From Muribaculaceae bacterium (lineage in GTDB: Bacteria; Bacteroidota; Bacteroidia; Bacteroidales; Muribaculaceae), in assembly GCA_029056365.1 (NCBI GenBank), contig JAIDBM010000033.1, forward strand, positions 1-21,099: a stretch of 21,099 bases of DNA. The letters are read 5' to 3'. A program made the translations under genes and the position numbers. The notes below the pieces were generated by a model. The model saw nothing but the letters and a program-made list of their open reading frames with translations, was not told the DNA's origin and searched no databases. Below, in pieces: positions 9,024 through 18,006 of this stretch. The first letter of the stretch is position 1. Every line of letters starts with the position of its first letter.

Positions 9024-9034
9024 ATAGAGTGGTT

Positions 9035-10948
9035 CTATTTGTAGGCATGAAGCGAAGGCAGAAAATTCACGCCATAATATGTCATTATAATGGAGGAAAA
9101 TATCATGATTATGTACAGGTGATATGCCACAGGCGTGCAGCGGAGGCGCAGGCTGCGGTGTACCGGTATGGAATAGAGCATCAGAGTGGTCAGCGCCCAG
9201 GTTTCCTTCGGGTCCCACGACCAGTATCTGCCCCATGAAACGTTGGCCCACATCGCTCCGGCTATTATGCCGAGACCAAGCAGATAAATGCCGGGATAAA
9301 GAATCGAAACCGACAGGTCGGCGAGGTGCTTCCGGCGTTTCTTCAGGAACAAGGCTGTGACCGAAATCGGGAACGTCACGCCCAGAACCGCATACGAAGC
9401 CATAATCAGCGACACATGTATGGCGAGCCATGGCGATGCAAGAACAGGCATCACCGGAGTCATTACGGGGTCTTTTTGTCCGAGCCACGACACCAGAAAC
9501 AGAAACGAGGCGCACAGTGTTGCGATTCCGGCAAGCAAGGCGTTGTTTTTTCGACAGCTGATGCAGGCGGCTGTTATCAGTGTGACAATGCCGGTGAATT
9601 CCATCATGCCGTAGGTGGTTGAAAACGAATGCTGGCCCGAAAAACAGAGTTTCCATACAAATGATGCGCAGGCGAGTAATGCTATTACAAAGATCACCGG
9701 CCATAATTTTGTGCCGGGGTGGAATATCAGGCATGCAAACAGGAAGAATGCTGCAAGAATCGACAGTATAAAGATTATGCGCGTGGGTGCTGTTCGGTTA
9801 TAAAGTGTTTCAAGCCGTATCGATGCGGCAGTACGCAGTCCGGGATAATCGGCCGGCAGGGGAGTGAACAGTTCGCCTGTCCATAAGTCGATAAGCAGGG
9901 CTATTTTTTCATCGAGTTTTATGATGTCGCTGTCAAGCGGTCCGGTACCGCCCTGATAGATTGTTCCGGGCAGATATGTTCCGTCGGCGTTGTACAGACT
10001 GCTCACCGACACATAGCCGTCTTTGCCGGAAAGCTTTTCCAGAAGTGCGGGGTTCTTCACTTTTATGAACGGAACCCTGCTCCAGTCTTCTTTATAGCTG
10101 ATCAGCGATGCGATGAATTCCTCAGGCGACAGTCCGCCCACATCCTGCCGTCCGGTAAGTTTGTAGGTGAGCCGGGTCGCCACGGTGCCGAAGGGTACAA
10201 CCTCACCGTTATACAGCACCTGGCGGCAGGCAAGAGAGTCGGCGGCCGGTCGGCTTACCGCCGGCACCGCGTGCATTTCGGGTATGCAGGCAGCTGCGGC
10301 CGATACGGCCAGAGCCAACATCATGGTCCGGTTATGACGGCGCATCTTCTTCAGCAGCAGCCATCCTCCGGCAAATGCGAAAAGAAAGAATCCCGAGTAG
10401 ACTACCGCTATGCCAAGCGGGTCGTGTCGTACGGTCAGAACCGAGCCTCCGTTGTCGTCGAACGAGGTCTGGTAAAAACGGTAGTCGGCGAGTCGCCCGA
10501 TGTGATTCATGGAAATGCGCATAGTATCGCCTGATGCCATTGCGATTTCCGAGCGGAAATCTTTCGGAACGGTCATGCCCGGATAGTGCTCGATGTCAAA
10601 TGATGTGAGGGTGATGGCCGTCGGGAGGGGGCGATGTACTCCGCATTCGTCGACAAATGAGCCGATCGGCTCCATCGGCTTCATATGTATGGTTCCGCCA
10701 TACGACAGACCGGCGGTAAGAAAGCCGCCGGCTATAATCAGCACAAACGACAGATGCAGAATAAACGCAGACGGATTTTTCCACATGCGTTTCCTGAAAA
10801 TCGACAGTACAATCGCTGCTGCGACAACGGCCCAGACGCATATCCATGCCGCCGAGGAATATATCCCCGAAGGCATGAACGATGTACATCCGACAAACAG
10901 GGCGAAGCCTGCCGCCACAATCGGCAGACTAAAACGGGGCATATTCAT
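9035..10948 (-). CDS. Fused ResB-CcsA cytochrome c biogenesis protein (System II)
   Basis: A 637-residue polytopic membrane protein. The N-terminal ResB-like part has hydrophobic segments around residues 8-25, 34-50 and 62-80, a periplasmic stretch, and another segment around 178-200. A hydrophobic stretch (about 210-225) precedes a second extracytoplasmic domain. The C-terminal half is CcsA, with several transmembrane helices and the heme-handling WWD motif WGRYWSWDPKETWAL (about 572-586), flanked by conserved histidines (AIHVSL, YHLYI). It carries heme across the membrane and ligates it to CxxCH apocytochromes. Two such proteins are encoded just upstream in the same operon. The start overlaps the preceding Rid-like gene by 20 bp (Met3 at 10942 is an alternative), which points to translational coupling. 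Confidence 0.93.
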   Translation of the reverse strand: MNMPRFSLPIVAAGFALFVGCTSFMPSGIYSSAAWICVWAVVAAAIVLSIFRKRMWKNPSAFILHLSFVLIIAGGFLTAGLSYGGTIHMKPMEPIGSFVDECGVHRPLPTAITLTSFDIEHYPGMTVPKDFRSEIAMASGDTMRISMNHIGRLADYRFYQTSFDDNGGSVLTVRHDPLGIAVVYSGFFLFAFAGGWLLLKKMRRHNRTMMLALAVSAAAACIPEMHAVPAVSRPAADSLACRQVLYNGEVVPFGTVATRLTYKLTGRQDVGGLSPEEFIASLISYKEDWSRVPFIKVKNPALLEKLSGKDGYVSVSSLYNADGTYLPGTIYQGGTGPLDSDIIKLDEKIALLIDLWTGELFTPLPADYPGLRTAASIRLETLYNRTAPTRIIFILSILAAFFLFACLIFHPGTKLWPVIFVIALLACASFVWKLCFSGQHSFSTTYGMMEFTGIVTLITAACISCRKNNALLAGIATLCASFLFLVSWLGQKDPVMTPVMPVLASPWLAIHVSLIMASYAVLGVTFPISVTALFLKKRRKHLADLSVSILYPGIYLLGLGIIAGAMWANVSWGRYWSWDPKETWALTTLMLYSIPVHRSLRLRCTPVAYHLYIIMIFSSIIMTYYGVNFLPSLHAYK

Positions 10949-12041
10949 TGTTGTCGATATGCCTTATTGCAAAACATTCAGTTTCGATAAGCCAGCCGGG
11001 GCGGCATACCGGGGCCAGAACCACCGTTTGTGGTATGTCGGGGAAGCGTTCGCCGAGGATGCGCGATACGATGCCGTGGTCGGCAGTGTCGCGAAGATAT
11101 ACAATCATGTGCGCCACATCGTTCCATGAGCATCCGCCTTCCTTCAGCAGCACGGCTATGTTTTCGAACATGCGGTCGGTCTGGGCCACGATGTCGCCGG
11201 GAGCTACGATATTGCCTTTGTTGTCGATACTCGCGGTTCCTGAAATATATACATGCCTCCGGTCGCCATAGTCGACGGCAGTTCCCCGCTCGAAGGCGAC
11301 TCCGTATTCGCTGGTGGGATTGAGATGTGTGTTGCCGTACAGGAATCTTACCTGAGATTCTTTCAGCGCTGTATCGGCGAAGGCGTTGAACGCCACAAGA
11401 CGCGTGGGGTCGGCGCACTGTCCGGCTATTCCGGTCGAGGCAATGAAGTGTGTGTCGGCGGTAAGACCATGCCGTGCGAAGACTTCGTTTCTGCCCGACA
11501 CTACTCCGGCATAGTTGTTGTCGACATCGCGTACATAAAACCAGGTGCGCACACAATGATCCTTTAGGCTGCCGCCTGAGGCAGAAAGAATATCTCCGAG
11601 TTGTTCGAGGTAGCCTTCGGTCATGGTTTTTGAATCGGCGGCAGGAACGGACCCGTTGTCGCCCATCCAGATTCGTCCGGAGTTGTCGCGCCATGCGCCG
11701 TTGCCGATGGACACGAACGAAGCATTTTGCTGATATATGACCAGACATGCGGCTTTGGACCCGTTGAGCGGAGCTTGCTGAATAACAGACACGGCACAGT
11801 GGTCGTGCTCCGGCAGAAGGCCGGACTGGTTGGTGGCATCGCTGAGCAGATAGCGTTTGAATACAGCGTTCATGCCGAGCCGCTGCGACAGTTCCTTTTC
11901 GGCAAGTATCATATCGCCAATCTGTTGTCTTGCATCATGTCCTGCCTGACACGTAATCATTGCATGGACCTCGTTGCGGTTTATATCGAAATGAGCCAGC
12001 CGCACATCGGCTCCGTGTAGTTTTATTTGGGAATATCTCAT
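10929..12041 (-). CDS. Two-domain Rid (YjgF)-superfamily protein, chorismatase-like
   Basis: A 370-residue protein without signal peptide or membrane segment. The C-terminal half (about 225-365) shows a YjgF/Rid-like fold pattern: HVYISGTASIDNKGNIVAPGD, then DRMFENIAVLLKEGG, DVAHMIVYLRD and APVCRPGWLIETECFAI. The N-terminal half looks like a degenerate second copy. The size, the double-Rid arrangement, SGTASI and the C-R-x(3)-L-I/V-E-x-E end resemble chorismatases (FkbO/Hyg5/XanB2 type), which hydrolyse chorismate to dihydroxycyclohexadiene or hydroxybenzoate products. Annotation pipelines would often call it a RidA-family or L-PSP endoribonuclease. A DAHP synthase in the same operon fits chorismate chemistry. 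The Rid superfamily call is firm; the chorismatase reaction is a hypothesis. It starts 11 bp after the mono-heme lipoprotein stop. Confidence 0.7.
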   Translation of the reverse strand: MRYSQIKLHGADVRLAHFDINRNEVHAMITCQAGHDARQQIGDMILAEKELSQRLGMNAVFKRYLLSDATNQSGLLPEHDHCAVSVIQQAPLNGSKAACLVIYQQNASFVSIGNGAWRDNSGRIWMGDNGSVPAADSKTMTEGYLEQLGDILSASGGSLKDHCVRTWFYVRDVDNNYAGVVSGRNEVFARHGLTADTHFIASTGIAGQCADPTRLVAFNAFADTALKESQVRFLYGNTHLNPTSEYGVAFERGTAVDYGDRRHVYISGTASIDNKGNIVAPGDIVAQTDRMFENIAVLLKEGGCSWNDVAHMIVYLRDTADHGIVSRILGERFPDIPQTVVLAPVCRPGWLIETECFAIRHIDNNEYAPF

Positions 12042-12052
12042 AGTTCAGTGTT

Positions 12053-12769
12053 TCAGTCGGCATTGGCGCCCCCGTCAATCCAGTTTCGTATCAAATCGAG
12101 TTTTTCCTGCCGGATAATCTCAACCGAGTGGTCGTAGCTCCATGAAGCCGAGGCGTTGCCTCCGAGAATGAGGAAGATAATGCTCGATGAACTGTCGCCG
12201 GGCCGTACTCTGTCGAATTCGGGAGCTTTCACCGACGGAACAGAAATCATGTCTCCGAAACTGTGGCCTTCGGTGAGATTCAGACCTGCCGCCACAAAGT
12301 TGGAGCCTCCATGGCACTGGATGCAGGTGGTGTTGAATATCTCGCGCTGTATGGCGCCGGCCATGGAAAGGTCGGCCTGGTTGAAATCTAATCTCAGAGT
12401 GTCGCTTCCGGCGGTATAGTTCCCGGAGGCGAATGTAGCGGCGCGGCGGCGCAGGCGGTCGATGGCGCAAAGTTCCACGGTAGACACCTCGGGCGGAATG
12501 CCGGTGAGCACGATATCGCATCGGCCGTCGGATACCGATGTTTCGATGTTCTTGCTTATCAGGGCGAACTCGTTGCCGTTCTCAAATCCGGCCACGGCAA
12601 GGGTGTACTGTCCGGGCCAGGTTTCCAGACCGCTTACTGTGGCCGTGATATGTGCGCAGCCGCCTTCCTGTACTATTATGGCGTCTTCGTCGTATAGCCG
12701 GCCTTCGTCGCAGGATGCCAGAGCCAGTACCGACAATATTGCTATGATGGGAAATCTGTTGCGCGACAT
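12053..12769 (-). CDS. Mono-heme c-type cytochrome lipoprotein
   Basis: A 238-residue lipoprotein: signal peptide ending LALAS-C20 with D21. The N-terminal half (about 30-125) looks like a beta-rich domain with no recognised family. The C-terminal part carries a heme c site C149-x2-C152-H153 (CIQCHGG) and a following cytochrome-like segment (LNLTEGHSFGDM, RPGDSSSSIIFLILGG, NWIDGGAN), as in the c-type cytochromes found with DUF1111 proteins. It probably carries electrons at the outer membrane or in the periplasm. One base pair separates its start from the stop of the upstream porin, so translation is likely coupled. The heme would be attached by the ResB-CcsA protein encoded two genes downstream. 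Confidence 0.82.
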   Translation of the reverse strand: MSRNRFPIIAILSVLALASCDEGRLYDEDAIIVQEGGCAHITATVSGLETWPGQYTLAVAGFENGNEFALISKNIETSVSDGRCDIVLTGIPPEVSTVELCAIDRLRRRAATFASGNYTAGSDTLRLDFNQADLSMAGAIQREIFNTTCIQCHGGSNFVAAGLNLTEGHSFGDMISVPSVKAPEFDRVRPGDSSSSIIFLILGGNASASWSYDHSVEIIRQEKLDLIRNWIDGGANAD

Positions 12770-12770
12770 T

Positions 12771-13985
12771 TCAGAATGTGTATTGGGCCATTACCGTTAC
12801 CGAACTTGTGGCAAGTCCGAGATTATCCTCATCGCGGTCCATCTGCCTGGCGTGTCCGGTGCGTCCGGTGTACTGATACATAGCCTGCAGCTTCAGATTT
12901 ATGCTGTCGAAGAAGTAATTGGCTCCGATTGCCGGCATATTAAGGAAGCCGCCTTTTTTAGTGGAGTTGCGTTCAAAGAAGTCGTATCTCAGGGCGCCCT
13001 GCAGTTTGGGCGTGATGAAATAGCCGGCCTGGGCATAACCGCCGTAGTAGCTGTAGGATGTGTTTATTTTTTGTCGTTTTGTGAATCCGATGTGCATGTA
13101 GTAGGCTTCGGCTCCGAAGTACCAGCGGTTTTTTATCCACGACCATTCGAGTCCGAGACGCAGGTCGTTGGTGCTTTCGTTTTCGCTTTCAACGTTCATC
13201 GAGGCGGAAACGCCGATAAGCATCTTGTTGCTGTGGAGTCTGCGCGGGTCGCCCTGCGAGGCGGGCATTATGCCGAATGGCTGGTATGTGAGGCGTGCGG
13301 CATACAGCAGCGACGGAATGTGCCAGTCGTCGCTCAGAGTCTTGCCGGCCACATTCACACCCGCTCCGGTGCCGTTGAAGATTCCGGCCTGGTATCCGAA
13401 CTTGCCTTTGACCATGCCGTGGACTTCGACTCCGAGGTCGAATCCGGTTCCGATGTGGGGTGTGACGGCATTGAGCGAGTAGGGGAGAATAACCGGTGAT
13501 GTAAGCGATGTTGGCAGAACCGGAAACAGGGTTTCGCCGAGAGTGGTGAGATAAGCGTGGGAGAAAGGTGTTTTGAACTTTCCGATTCTCACCCCGACCT
13601 CGTCTTTGGGACGTATGTCGGCCCAGGCCTGTTGCAGAATTCCGCCGCCCGATGCCGCCGCGTTGATCGACAGGTTGAAGATGACGATATTGAACGCTTT
13701 TCCGGTGAAACCGAGCACTGCATATGGAATTGCGAAGCCTGAATTGGCCACGTTGTCCTGATTGTATGCCGGGTCGAGTCCGGCATCGTCGTAGTAATTG
13801 TAGTTTCCGCTTGTCTGTACCAGCAGATATGGTTTGAAAAGGAAGTCGCCTTTCTTTGTGGTGAAGGTAAAACCTCGGTGGTCGGCCAGCGATACGACGC
13901 CGTTTTCTGTGTCGGCATCGTATTGGGCTGATGCCATGGGTGCGCACAGAAGCACCCATAACAGGAATAATATTTTTTTGTTCAT
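12771..13985 (-). CDS. Outer-membrane porin, phosphate-selective porin O/P-like
   Basis: A 404-residue beta-barrel candidate. I place the start at 13985 (MNKKILFLL) because it gives a clean signal peptide ending ASA-Q. The ATG at 14012 would add nine charged residues ahead of it, and an AGG lies upstream of the chosen start. The mature part alternates polar and hydrophobic residues with barrel-like strands (VGVRIGKFKTPFS, YGGYAQAGYFITPKLQGALRYDFF) and ends in a C-terminal aromatic residue (VTVMAQYTF), as outer-membrane barrels do. General similarity is to OprO/OprP-type porins; the solute is unknown. It lies between the di-heme and mono-heme lipoprotein genes (28-bp and 1-bp gaps), suggesting that it works with the redox proteins. 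Confidence 0.8.
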   Translation of the reverse strand: MNKKILFLLWVLLCAPMASAQYDADTENGVVSLADHRGFTFTTKKGDFLFKPYLLVQTSGNYNYYDDAGLDPAYNQDNVANSGFAIPYAVLGFTGKAFNIVIFNLSINAAASGGGILQQAWADIRPKDEVGVRIGKFKTPFSHAYLTTLGETLFPVLPTSLTSPVILPYSLNAVTPHIGTGFDLGVEVHGMVKGKFGYQAGIFNGTGAGVNVAGKTLSDDWHIPSLLYAARLTYQPFGIMPASQGDPRRLHSNKMLIGVSASMNVESENESTNDLRLGLEWSWIKNRWYFGAEAYYMHIGFTKRQKINTSYSYYGGYAQAGYFITPKLQGALRYDFFERNSTKKGGFLNMPAIGANYFFDSINLKLQAMYQYTGRTGHARQMDRDEDNLGLATSSVTVMAQYTF

Positions 13986-14013
13986 AGCAAATTTTTTTCT
14001 GCCTGATTGCAAA

Positions 14014-15450
14014 TCAGAGTGATTGAAGGAATTTCACAAGGGCCTCGCGTTCGTTGCGGGTCATTTTCGCGAACACGTTTCTGGAGGCTTCGCCTTCGCC
14101 GCCATGCCACATTATGGCCTCTGTGAAGTTGCGGGCCCGTCCGTCGTGCAGGAAGTATGTGTGGCCGTTTACTTTTTCCTGCAGGCCGATACCCCACAGC
14201 GGCGTGGTGCGCCATTCATTTCCGCGTGCAAGGCCGGAGACATAATTGTCGTTAAGGCCCACACCCATTATTTCAGAACCCATGTCGTGGAGCAGGAAGT
14301 CGCTGTAGGGGTGGATTGTCTGATTCCCGAGCCAGGGCAATTGTGTGCCGGCAAGCAGGGTGGAGCCACGAGGACGAGTGTGCAGCGTGGTAACGTGGCA
14401 CAGATGGCATCCGGCCTTATAGAACATTGCCTCGCCTTTCTTTACCTCCGGGTCGTTGACATTGCGCCGGGCCGGAACTCCGAGCGACTGCATATACAGG
14501 TCGACGTTCTCCATGTCTTCGGTCGACACGTCAAGCTGGTCGTAGAGGAGTCCCATCATGGAGCCTTGGTTGATCTGAATCTGGCCCTCGCATATTTCCT
14601 CGGGATACCGGCTGTTGGTAACGCCCATGTCGCTTGAGAATCCGAGCTCTACCGTAAGGTCGGCGTGCTGGGCTTTGTTGCCGGATATTCCGAGACAGGT
14701 TACTCCGCGCTCGGAAATATAGTTGCACCTGCCGCTGATGCCCCATTCGGGATAGTTGCTTTTGGCCGCAAGCTGCTCTATCTCTTTTGGATCGAGCGAC
14801 ATCAGCTGCCCCATGCCCACATGACGCAGAGGAACTCTTACCGTACAGAACAGATCTTCGGGAGCGATTTCATCGGCATACCAGTCGGTGATGGTATAGG
14901 TCGGACACGCAAGTTCGTAGGGTTCGCCGTCGGGAAAGGAAAACTGCTGATATTTCCAGTCGACTTTCAGCTTGCCCTCGGGTTTTACGCCGTATATGGC
15001 CTGATCGTGCAGCACACGGCCGTATTCGCGGAAGAAGGCTCCGTTTTTCCTGGTGATGTATATGAGCATCGCCGAAAAACCGTATGAACCGGAACCGTTG
15101 TCGTTCCATACTCCGGGACGCGTGCGTCCGGCATTTCTGTGGCAGCTGCCGCAGGAGTATCCGGCATAAACCGGACCGAGTCCGCCTCCGTGGTTGTTTG
15201 TCGATGTGCGCACGTCGTCGTAGAGTCTGTCGCCTCTTACAAAGCGGGTAAGATATTCGCCCGACACCCATGGCGCCTCGCTGTCGTAGGCTACTGATGA
15301 ATTCAGGAATACGGTTGAAGTCCCTGCCGATAGTTCATAACCGGCAGGAACTTCTATATCAAGAACATCGAGTCCGTCGCTGTCGCAGGAAGAAAGGCTC
15401 AGCGCCAATCCTGCCATACAGCCGCACAGGAACTGTATTCTGCTATGCAT
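14014..15450 (-). CDS. Di-heme oxidoreductase-family lipoprotein (DUF1111 / 'thiol oxidoreductase')
   Basis: A 478-residue lipoprotein with signal peptide ending SLSS-C22. Two heme c sites are visible: C100-x2-C103-H104 (CGSCH) and C348-x2-C351-H352 (CHLCH), about 250 residues apart, as in MauG/cytochrome c peroxidase-related DUF1111 proteins. Other family-like text includes HGGGLGPVYAGYSCGSCHRNAGR, and the C-terminal TPLWGIGL with FLHDGRARNFTEAIMWHGGEG. Members are usually encoded beside imelysin genes, as here (imelysin 15 bp upstream), and have been proposed to act in iron uptake or redox reactions in the envelope; the actual reaction is not established. Maturation needs the ResB-CcsA protein of the same operon. 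Confidence 0.9.
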   Translation of the reverse strand: MHSRIQFLCGCMAGLALSLSSCDSDGLDVLDIEVPAGYELSAGTSTVFLNSSVAYDSEAPWVSGEYLTRFVRGDRLYDDVRTSTNNHGGGLGPVYAGYSCGSCHRNAGRTRPGVWNDNGSGSYGFSAMLIYITRKNGAFFREYGRVLHDQAIYGVKPEGKLKVDWKYQQFSFPDGEPYELACPTYTITDWYADEIAPEDLFCTVRVPLRHVGMGQLMSLDPKEIEQLAAKSNYPEWGISGRCNYISERGVTCLGISGNKAQHADLTVELGFSSDMGVTNSRYPEEICEGQIQINQGSMMGLLYDQLDVSTEDMENVDLYMQSLGVPARRNVNDPEVKKGEAMFYKAGCHLCHVTTLHTRPRGSTLLAGTQLPWLGNQTIHPYSDFLLHDMGSEIMGVGLNDNYVSGLARGNEWRTTPLWGIGLQEKVNGHTYFLHDGRARNFTEAIMWHGGEGEASRNVFAKMTRNEREALVKFLQSL

Positions 15451-15465
15451 AGGCTGGATGTTATT

Positions 15466-16614
15466 CTATTTCACTTTACGGGGTTGACCGTCTTTGAACA
15501 GCAGGAATTCCAGTGTGTGGAAACCTCTCACCGACTGAACGGCTTCGATTGTGTCGTCGTCATCGCTGTCGCTCCAGTCAAGGTTGTCGTAGTTTCCTGA
15601 ATTCAGAATCTGCACTATATTGTCCTGGTCAAGCGGCCAGCTGTCCATATTGGGGTCGAGACCGAGTGCGTCAACCGGACCGAACAGGAAGGCTTCGCTC
15701 TTTTCCCAGGGTTCGCGGGCCTCGAGCCAGGCGTTGCAGGCAGTGGCGAATTTTTCATTGGATGGAGCGCTCTTGAAATCGGCCACGGCCTGGTAAAGGG
15801 CGGCGTTTTTGTCTTTAAGGCTCTTGTAGGTGGGAACAACCACGGCATCGACATAATTGTCGATAATATCCTGCAGCCGGGCATCGTTCTCAAGTGCGTT
15901 TACAGCCACTTTGAGGTCGTTCGACAGAAGTTCTTCCAGATTGGCGCAGGCGGTCATTGCGGCGCGGGTTTCCGAACTGTTGATATTGTTGCGGAAAGGC
16001 TGCGGAATTGCGAGAATGCTGTTCGAGGCGTTCTCGATTGCCGCTTTCATGCGGCTGTCGAGTGAGCTGTTCACCGATGCGATGAGCGCCGACAGCGATT
16101 TGGAACTGATGCTTCCGTCGAGGGAGCCGAAATATGAATTGCGTATAGAGAGGATGTTGTTGGAATAGTCCTCGCGGGAGTGCCAGCTGTACCACGACTC
16201 CACTGCATACAATGCGCTGCGGGTATCACCCGAGATGTAGAGCTGGTATGGATCGCCTATTTTCGCTGTGCCCACTTCGTTGGCAATGTCGGCGCAACCC
16301 TCTATAATCTGTTCGATACAGCTCAGCGAACTTGAGTAGTCGCTGCCGTTGTGCTTTTTGAAACTTGTGGCAAAAGGTTCGCCGCCTTGATACGATACAG
16401 TCCACGAATCGTAGAGAGTGTTGGCGTCGGTGCGCAGCAGACCGGCCACCTGCACCATGTAGTTGCCCCAGCTTGCGGCATTTTTCTCGTTATAGTCGAG
16501 TGTGGCGCTGTCGTCGACTGTTACAGTGGGTTCGTTGTTGTCGGAACAGCTGTACAGACCTATGGCCGAGGCGCATAACAGCGCCGAAGCTGCAGAAAGA
16601 AAAAGTTGTTTCAT
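15466..16614 (-). CDS. Imelysin-like iron-uptake lipoprotein
   Basis: A 382-residue predicted lipoprotein (signal peptide ending LYS-C23, followed by a Ser/Asp/Asn-rich linker). The rest is mostly helical text. The family GxHxxE motif is G364-F-H366-T-L-E369 (RGFHTLEFLLF), only 13 residues from the C-terminus. Imelysin-like proteins (once filed as peptidase M75) are all-helical and linked to iron acquisition; they are not thought to be peptidases. The far C-terminal motif fits the circularly permuted form known from Bacteroides ovatus. It is the second gene of the operon, 23 bp after the first porin, and precedes the di-heme protein, a pairing common in Bacteroidota. Confidence 0.9.
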   Translation of the reverse strand: MKQLFLSAASALLCASAIGLYSCSDNNEPTVTVDDSATLDYNEKNAASWGNYMVQVAGLLRTDANTLYDSWTVSYQGGEPFATSFKKHNGSDYSSSLSCIEQIIEGCADIANEVGTAKIGDPYQLYISGDTRSALYAVESWYSWHSREDYSNNILSIRNSYFGSLDGSISSKSLSALIASVNSSLDSRMKAAIENASNSILAIPQPFRNNINSSETRAAMTACANLEELLSNDLKVAVNALENDARLQDIIDNYVDAVVVPTYKSLKDKNAALYQAVADFKSAPSNEKFATACNAWLEAREPWEKSEAFLFGPVDALGLDPNMDSWPLDQDNIVQILNSGNYDNLDWSDSDDDDTIEAVQSVRGFHTLEFLLFKDGQPRKVK

Positions 16615-16637
16615 TGTAGTTGTTATATATTTTCAGA

Positions 16638-17984
16638 TTATTTGCGTATGAACCATCCGATATATGCCACTCCGATTGAAAATTCGTTTTCGGAATTATA
16701 TAATCCTTTGCCGAACACTTTCGCGGTTCCGACCTGGCGTGTGGTATAGTCGGCCTTTACAACAAGATTCGGCAGCGCGAACCAATTGGCGCCTATCTGC
16801 CACTGGCTTACTTCAAGGCGGCGGTCCATTGTGGCCCGGCCTTGTCCGCGGTATTGCGGATTATAGTATTCGTATCGGGCATAGGGATATATTGTCGGGA
16901 ACCTGCCCTTTATGAGCGAACGCAGGTTCACACCGGCCTCGGCTCCGTAGCTCAGGGCGTTCTTGGCTATCGGAATAAGACGGCTGTAGGGCGATTTGTT
17001 CGACAGCAGTCTGTTGGCGTCGCTCAGTGCCGCGGCGTTGCCTATGTAGCCGTAGGTCAGATTGGCACGTGCCGTAATAAAGCGGTTTTTGTATTGGGCA
17101 TCCCAGGTTCCGATTGCAACGGGTATACGGCCTATCGACGAGTAGGTGTGCTCTTTGTCGGAATTGCTGCCCGCATCCCTGCAATAGTAGAACGAGACTC
17201 CGGTGCGCAGTCCCGGCACTCCGGAATAATCGATTCGTGCCACATATGCCGGCGATGTGAAGTTGTCGTGTTCGAAGAATCCCTGCTTGCCTCCGGAAAT
17301 CCATTCATCGCGGTTGAAGCCGTTGGCGTTAAGGCCGGCCACAACCATCAGCTGATAGTCGAACCGTGTGGCTTTGCGGCCGAATGAGCCGAAAAACTGT
17401 ATTCCGGTTTCGTGCCATGTCGACGGAAGCAATGATGTTTCGGACTGGGGGCGGACAGTGCCGAAGAAGTTTATCGGCTCGTGGTGAGCGTTTGTAAGTC
17501 CGATGGGCACAATCATGTGTCCTGCCCGGATGTTGAACTGAGGAACAATCAGGCGGGTGATATGGAATTGCTCCAGCGCCACTTCGCCTCCTTTTTCGAT
17601 TTCAGTTTCATATTCGCCGTTTTCGCTGTTTTCAAGCTCCACGGCCGACCCTGTGCCGCCGGACTCGAATTCGATTTCGGCTCCAAGTATCCATTTTGAA
17701 TTGAACTTGTAGTCGAATGCCAGCACAAAGCGTGGAATCGAGATTGTGTTTCGGTGAGTGCGGGTATTGCCGGATGATGTTCCGGCAAAACGGTTAATGC
17801 CGTAATCTTTAAATGATGCCACCATTTCTCCGTAGCCGCCAAAGCGGAACCGGTGGTATCCGCTTGTATCGGCTGCCGCCGCGGCGGATTTCTCTGAGAC
17901 TGTTGTGGTGGTGCCGGCTTCGGCCGGACTGCCGGCCGACAGGGCTAAGGCAATGGCAAATGTGACGAATGATTTGTAATTCAT
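16638..17984 (-). CDS. Outer-membrane porin (first gene of the heme/iron operon)
   Basis: A 448-residue beta-barrel candidate with a signal peptide ending AEA-G. The mature N-terminus begins FRFGGYGEMVASF, followed by many amphipathic strand-like segments (IPRFVLAFDYKF, KWILGAEIEFES, FNIRAGHMIVPIGL, TARANLTYGYIG). The last strands (EFSIGVAYIGWFIRK) end close to, but not at, an aromatic residue. It resembles porins of the O/P or OprB-like type; the substrate is unknown. An acidic/polar loop rich in Glu, Asn and Gly lies near residues 108-130. It is the promoter-proximal gene, with a good TAnnTTTG promoter 23 bp upstream, and only 23 bp separate it from the imelysin gene. Confidence 0.82.
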   Translation of the reverse strand: MNYKSFVTFAIALALSAGSPAEAGTTTTVSEKSAAAAADTSGYHRFRFGGYGEMVASFKDYGINRFAGTSSGNTRTHRNTISIPRFVLAFDYKFNSKWILGAEIEFESGGTGSAVELENSENGEYETEIEKGGEVALEQFHITRLIVPQFNIRAGHMIVPIGLTNAHHEPINFFGTVRPQSETSLLPSTWHETGIQFFGSFGRKATRFDYQLMVVAGLNANGFNRDEWISGGKQGFFEHDNFTSPAYVARIDYSGVPGLRTGVSFYYCRDAGSNSDKEHTYSSIGRIPVAIGTWDAQYKNRFITARANLTYGYIGNAAALSDANRLLSNKSPYSRLIPIAKNALSYGAEAGVNLRSLIKGRFPTIYPYARYEYYNPQYRGQGRATMDRRLEVSQWQIGANWFALPNLVVKADYTTRQVGTAKVFGKGLYNSENEFSIGVAYIGWFIRK

Positions 17985-18006
17985 TATAAGCTGATTATTT
18001 CGGCTG

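Noticed and set aside
9024..9734. Upstream extension of the DAHP synthase reading frame to a 500-residue protein
   Set aside because: The added 237 residues are low-complexity, His/Arg/Ser-rich text lying wholly inside the ResB-CcsA gene in another frame. DAHP synthase homology begins only after the Met at 9023.
12462..13499. A 345-codon rightward open frame
   Set aside because: It is antisense to the porin and mono-heme lipoprotein genes, both of which have signal peptides and family features; this frame shows none.
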